From Pedobacter sp. HDW13 (GTDB lineage Bacteria > Bacteroidota > Bacteroidia > Sphingobacteriales > Sphingobacteriaceae): a stretch of 64,000 nucleotides of DNA. Positions within the stretch are counted from its first letter, which is position 1, and every line of letters begins with the position of its first letter. Positions 61,493 through 64,000 of the stretch are shown here, piece after piece. Location: assembly GCF_011303555.1 (NCBI RefSeq), contig NZ_CP049868.1:1736001-1800000 (forward strand), in the 5' to 3' direction. Made by a program: the position numbers and the translations under genes. The notes under the pieces were generated by a model. It ran no database searches. It had not been told where the DNA came from and was given only the letters and a program-made list of their open reading frames with translations.

Positions 61493-61864
61493 TTATTGCA
61501 TATTATTTAACTTAATAGAAATTTCATCCTCAATTCGAGCTATTTCAAACTCGCCGACAGTTATTTCATATTTTTTCAACCTTAAGTATTCAACAAAGTC
61601 ATGGTCTAAATGCATGCCTGGGTACTTCGATAAATAATAGGGAAGATATGCAGGCCAAACCCATAAACCATCTGTAAAATAGCTATCAGGTGCAATAAGC
61701 GCTTTAGTTTCAATATCAACAAAGTACCCCATCCAGGCGAAAGCTAGAATGCCATCTTTTAGGTAATTTATAATATCAAGATAATCTGGATATTTTACTA
61801 CATCCTGTAGCGGCTTAGCACTATCAATGATATTATATTCTTTAATAAAGCCGACATATTTCAT
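61493..61864 (-). CDS. Hypothetical protein, 123 residues
   Basis: This 123-residue protein starts MKYVGFIKEYNIIDSAKPL, with a central tryptophan-rich stretch DGLWVWPAYLPYYLSKYPG and LDHDFVEYLR. It has no signal peptide or membrane segment. The look is that of some small immunity-type or SMI1/KNR4-like proteins, but I cannot assign a family and no toxin gene adjoins it. It is next to the thioredoxin-like gene on the same strand with a 43-bp gap. Confidence 0.65.
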   Translation of the reverse strand: MKYVGFIKEYNIIDSAKPLQDVVKYPDYLDIINYLKDGILAFAWMGYFVDIETKALIAPDSYFTDGLWVWPAYLPYYLSKYPGMHLDHDFVEYLRLKKYEITVGEFEIARIEDEISIKLNNMQ

Positions 61865-61907
61865 TTTTTAAATTTCTTATTAAAATAAATATCGACCAAC
61901 TTTAAAA

Positions 61908-62441
61908 CTACTTTGCTTTTGGCTTATACGTTTCCGGATTAACCGCAGTTGTGGTCCATCCCTTTAAAAAAGAGGTAATTTTCTTTACATCATGGCCAAC
62001 TTTCCTTTTGCCATTAGCGCCTACTTCTTCAGTTTCCAGGTACGACGAATTTTCGATGTGCAATACCTTTCCTTTTCCGTCCAAAACTAAAAACACCGGA
62101 AAACCGAAACGTTGCGGATAACCTAAATTAGCCAAAACACTTTCATTTTTATTTTCAGGGCTGTAGTTAACCAATACGGTTTCGAAGTTATCGTTGATAT
62201 ATTTTTTCAAAGTAGCTGTACTATCAACCAAATTGTGGAAAGCAATACACCAGGTGCACCAGTTACCCCCAACCTGTAATAAAACATGTTTATTTTCTTT
62301 AGCTGCCTTTGCAACAGCTGTTGCAATATCTGCTTTGGCATCGGCCTGAGGGTTATAAATGTGAACCCCTTCCTTTTTCACCTGACTAAAAGCTGCAGTA
62401 GAAATCAATACAGCAGTTAATAAAATCACTATTTTTTTCAT
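61908..62441 (-). CDS. Exported thioredoxin-fold protein
   Basis: This 177-residue protein has a signal peptide (MKKIVILLTAVLISTAAFSQ) and a thioredoxin fold with the CxxC motif in GGNWCTWCIAFHNL. The CTWC form resembles the thioredoxin-like DUF255/DsbD-type proteins rather than classical WCGPC thioredoxin. The cis-Pro region is in RFGFPVFLVLDGKG. It should act in the periplasm as a thiol reductase or chaperone. The start at 62441 is preferred over 62462 for the signal peptide. Confidence 0.85.
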   Translation of the reverse strand: MKKIVILLTAVLISTAAFSQVKKEGVHIYNPQADAKADIATAVAKAAKENKHVLLQVGGNWCTWCIAFHNLVDSTATLKKYINDNFETVLVNYSPENKNESVLANLGYPQRFGFPVFLVLDGKGKVLHIENSSYLETEEVGANGKRKVGHDVKKITSFLKGWTTTAVNPETYKPKAK

Positions 62442-62633
62442 CTTTTTTTGAATAATATTCAAAAGTAGTAAAGTCTAGTATTATAGTAGATTATTCGCAA
62501 ATTCTTTACAGAGCGGAAACATTCATTAGTCATTAACAGATTTGTTTTTACCAAAAGGTTTAATCGATCCCACATTTTCCATCATCCATCTTGCATTTCC
62601 CATCTTCCATTTCTATATTATCTTTGTAGTTCA

Positions 62634-63290
62634 ATGGATTTTTTAGACATACATAGCCACAAAACCGCTGAACAGCCAGGGGCTATCAGTATTCAAAGCT
62701 TATCGTTAACCAGCGATATCTTTCTAGCCATGTCCAAAAAAAAGCCAATTTCAGTGGGTTTACATCCCTGGTATGCGCAGCTTGATGCTTTAGAAATGCA
62801 AATGCGTTATTTAGATGTGTTGGCGAGGCAACCCAATGTAAAGCTCATTGGCGAATGTGGTTTAGATAAACTCAGGGGCGAAAATGTAAACAACCAGCTG
62901 GTTATTTTAACCGAACAAATCAAACTGGCAGAAAAGCTTAACAAGCCATTAATATTGCACTGTGTAAAATGCTTTTCCGAGCTGATTGCGCTTAAAGACA
63001 GGCTTAAGGTTAAAGTTCCGATGATTATTCATGGTTTCAATAAAAAAGAATTGCTGGGCAAACAGCTGTTGGATAAAGGCTTCCTCCTTTCGTTTGGAAC
63101 GGCAATATTAAAAGCCGGCACAGGCGCAGCAAAACTGCTAACGGAAATAGATAACTTCTTTCTCGAAACCGATGATGCGAATATTCCGATCTCTGAAATT
63201 TACCAGGCCGCAGCCAATTTAAAAAAATGTACGGTTGATGAGCTTAAAGCTCGTATTTTTGCCAACTGGAAAAATTTGAATTTATTGTAA
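62634..63290 (+). CDS. TatD family hydrolase
   Basis: This 218-residue metal-dependent hydrolase of the amidohydrolase fold has the HxH motif DIHSHK (H7, H9), then IGECGLDK (Glu ligand), LHCVK (His), IIHGFNKKE (His) and LETDDANIP (Asp), the full TatD set. TatD proteins are DNases or deacylases. It is shorter than E. coli TatD (about 260 residues). A TATCTTTG -7 element lies about 8 nt before the ATG, so the leader is very short. Confidence 0.9.
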   Translation: MDFLDIHSHKTAEQPGAISIQSLSLTSDIFLAMSKKKPISVGLHPWYAQLDALEMQMRYLDVLARQPNVKLIGECGLDKLRGENVNNQLVILTEQIKLAEKLNKPLILHCVKCFSELIALKDRLKVKVPMIIHGFNKKELLGKQLLDKGFLLSFGTAILKAGTGAAKLLTEIDNFFLETDDANIPISEIYQAAANLKKCTVDELKARIFANWKNLNLL

Positions 63291-63365
63291 AATAACCAGG
63301 GAGGCCACAGAAAAATATCAATTCTGTATTAATGAGTGTCTCTTTGGTATAATAGAAAAATTATA

Positions 63366-64000
63366 ATGTCTGATGTAACCTGGCTTTCGCGCTCTGCCCT
63401 GCTTGTAGGAAATGATGGGATAGAAAAACTTCAAGCCAAACATGTTTTAGTAATTGGTTTAGGTGGTGTTGGCTCCTTCGCTGCAGAATTTATCTGCCGG
63501 TCGGGAGTTGGCGAAATGACTATTGTGGATGGTGATGTGGTAGATCCTACCAACAGGAACAGACAGCTGCCAGCTTTAGCCACCAACCATGGTGTAGGTA
63601 AGGCCGAAATTATGCGCGAGCGTTTACAGGCCATTAACCCTGAATTAAAACTGCATGTCGTTGATACTTTTCTTACCCCCGAGAAGTGCCGGGAAATTTT
63701 AGAAGGTAAATTCGATTACATTATGGATTGCATCGATAGTGTAATGCCCAAAATTACCTTACTATCTACGGCATTAGAGAAAAATATCCCGATTGTAAGT
63801 TCAATGGGTGCCGGCGGTAAAATGGATCCTACCAAATTAAGGATTACCATGCTTCCGGATACCTATCAATGTGTTTTTGCAAGCTATGTACGCAAAAGAT
63901 TAAATAAGCTGGCAAATGCAGAGAAAATCAAAACAGTTTTTTCAACGGAGCAGATGGATAAAAATTCGATGATCATGACCGATGGGAGCAACTTTAAACG
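63366..64000 (+). CDS. tcdA: tRNA threonylcarbamoyladenosine dehydratase TcdA (N-terminal part, runs off the right edge)
   Basis: The first 211 residues of a ThiF/E1-like ATPase are present. The start ATG is at 63366-63368, with the nucleotide-binding loop VLVIGLGGVGSFAAE (about 28-42), VDGDVVDPTNRNRQLPA, MDCIDSV and SSMGAGGKMDPTKL. This matches the CsdL/TcdA family, which cyclises threonylcarbamoyl-adenosine at position 37 of tRNA. It is the only gene cut by the right edge. It follows the TatD-like gene by 75 bp. Confidence 0.88.
   Translation, partial: MSDVTWLSRSALLVGNDGIEKLQAKHVLVIGLGGVGSFAAEFICRSGVGEMTIVDGDVVDPTNRNRQLPALATNHGVGKAEIMRERLQAINPELKLHVVDTFLTPEKCREILEGKFDYIMDCIDSVMPKITLLSTALEKNIPIVSSMGAGGKMDPTKLRITMLPDTYQCVFASYVRKRLNKLANAEKIKTVFSTEQMDKNSMIMTDGSNFK

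Noticed and set aside
1..64000. Prophage, integron, transposon or toxin-antitoxin module
   Set aside because: No integrase, transposase, phage structural gene or paired toxin/antitoxin frame could be recognised.

Overview
The window reads as a chromosomal segment of a low-GC Bacteroidota bacterium, most likely family Sphingobacteriaceae (Pedobacter-like). The evidence is two SusC/SusD pairs, an ECF sigma/FecR/SusC-STN relay, Bacteroidota-type promoters (TTTG about 20 bp before TAnnTTTG), the carbamoyltransferase of the acylated arginine route in place of ArgF, IPExxxVDY, DUF5007 and DUF6600 proteins, few Shine-Dalgarno sites, and gene order. There is no prophage, insertion sequence or CRISPR array. 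One tRNA gene (Ser-GGA) is present.

Layout. Positions 1-6654 (minus) hold an arginine biosynthesis cluster: a GNAT that may be the missing N-acetylglutamate synthase, argG, a cupin, a second GNAT, argC, argD, the acylornithine carbamoyltransferase and the start of argB. Positions 7237-14434 hold a DUF4397 lipoprotein and a SusC-SusD-fasciclin-DUF5007 outer-membrane uptake operon. Positions 14778-20430 hold an iron/siderophore-type operon (TonB receptor, DUF4198, PepSY membrane protein, DUF6607) behind a promoter carrying three related palindromes. Positions 20575-27376 hold single genes: M28 peptidase, DUF5694, a luciferase-like monooxygenase, a methyltransferase, a beta-CASP hydrolase, YtxH and a HAD hydrolase. 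Positions 27616-35868 hold a complete sigma/anti-sigma/SusC-STN/SusD/DUF1735 system. Positions 35965-43765 hold a Q/R-repeat surface protein, an RsmI-like methyltransferase, DinB, a HEIGH metalloprotease, an epimerase and a DPP-IV-type peptidase. Positions 43991-47832 hold a Crp/Fnr regulator followed by two CRP-type boxes and a five-gene redox operon. Positions 47929-53340 hold DoxX, tRNA-Ser, pyk, IPExxxVDY and acpP-fabF-rnc. Positions 53545-55700 hold three tandem paralogues of an exported protein. Positions 55771-64000 hold plsC, yicC-gmk-nadD, a GH3 enzyme, small proteins, a thioredoxin-like protein, a TatD hydrolase and the start of tcdA.

A global caution concerns reading frames. Five genes (fasciclin, luciferase-like monooxygenase, the second SusC, nitronate monooxygenase and pyruvate kinase) are broken by seven one-base losses. 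Six of these lie in G or C runs of four or five bases, and the seventh is beside a three-base run. Because a housekeeping gene is among them, I think these are mostly sequence errors, not real pseudogenes.

The most promising regulatory observations are (i) the triple operator over the siderophore-receptor promoter, (ii) the two GTGA-N6-TCAC boxes between a Crp-family gene, whose recognition helix keeps the CRP contact residues, and the yceI operon, and (iii) several promoters whose -7 element sits so close to the start codon that the mRNA should be leaderless or nearly so.
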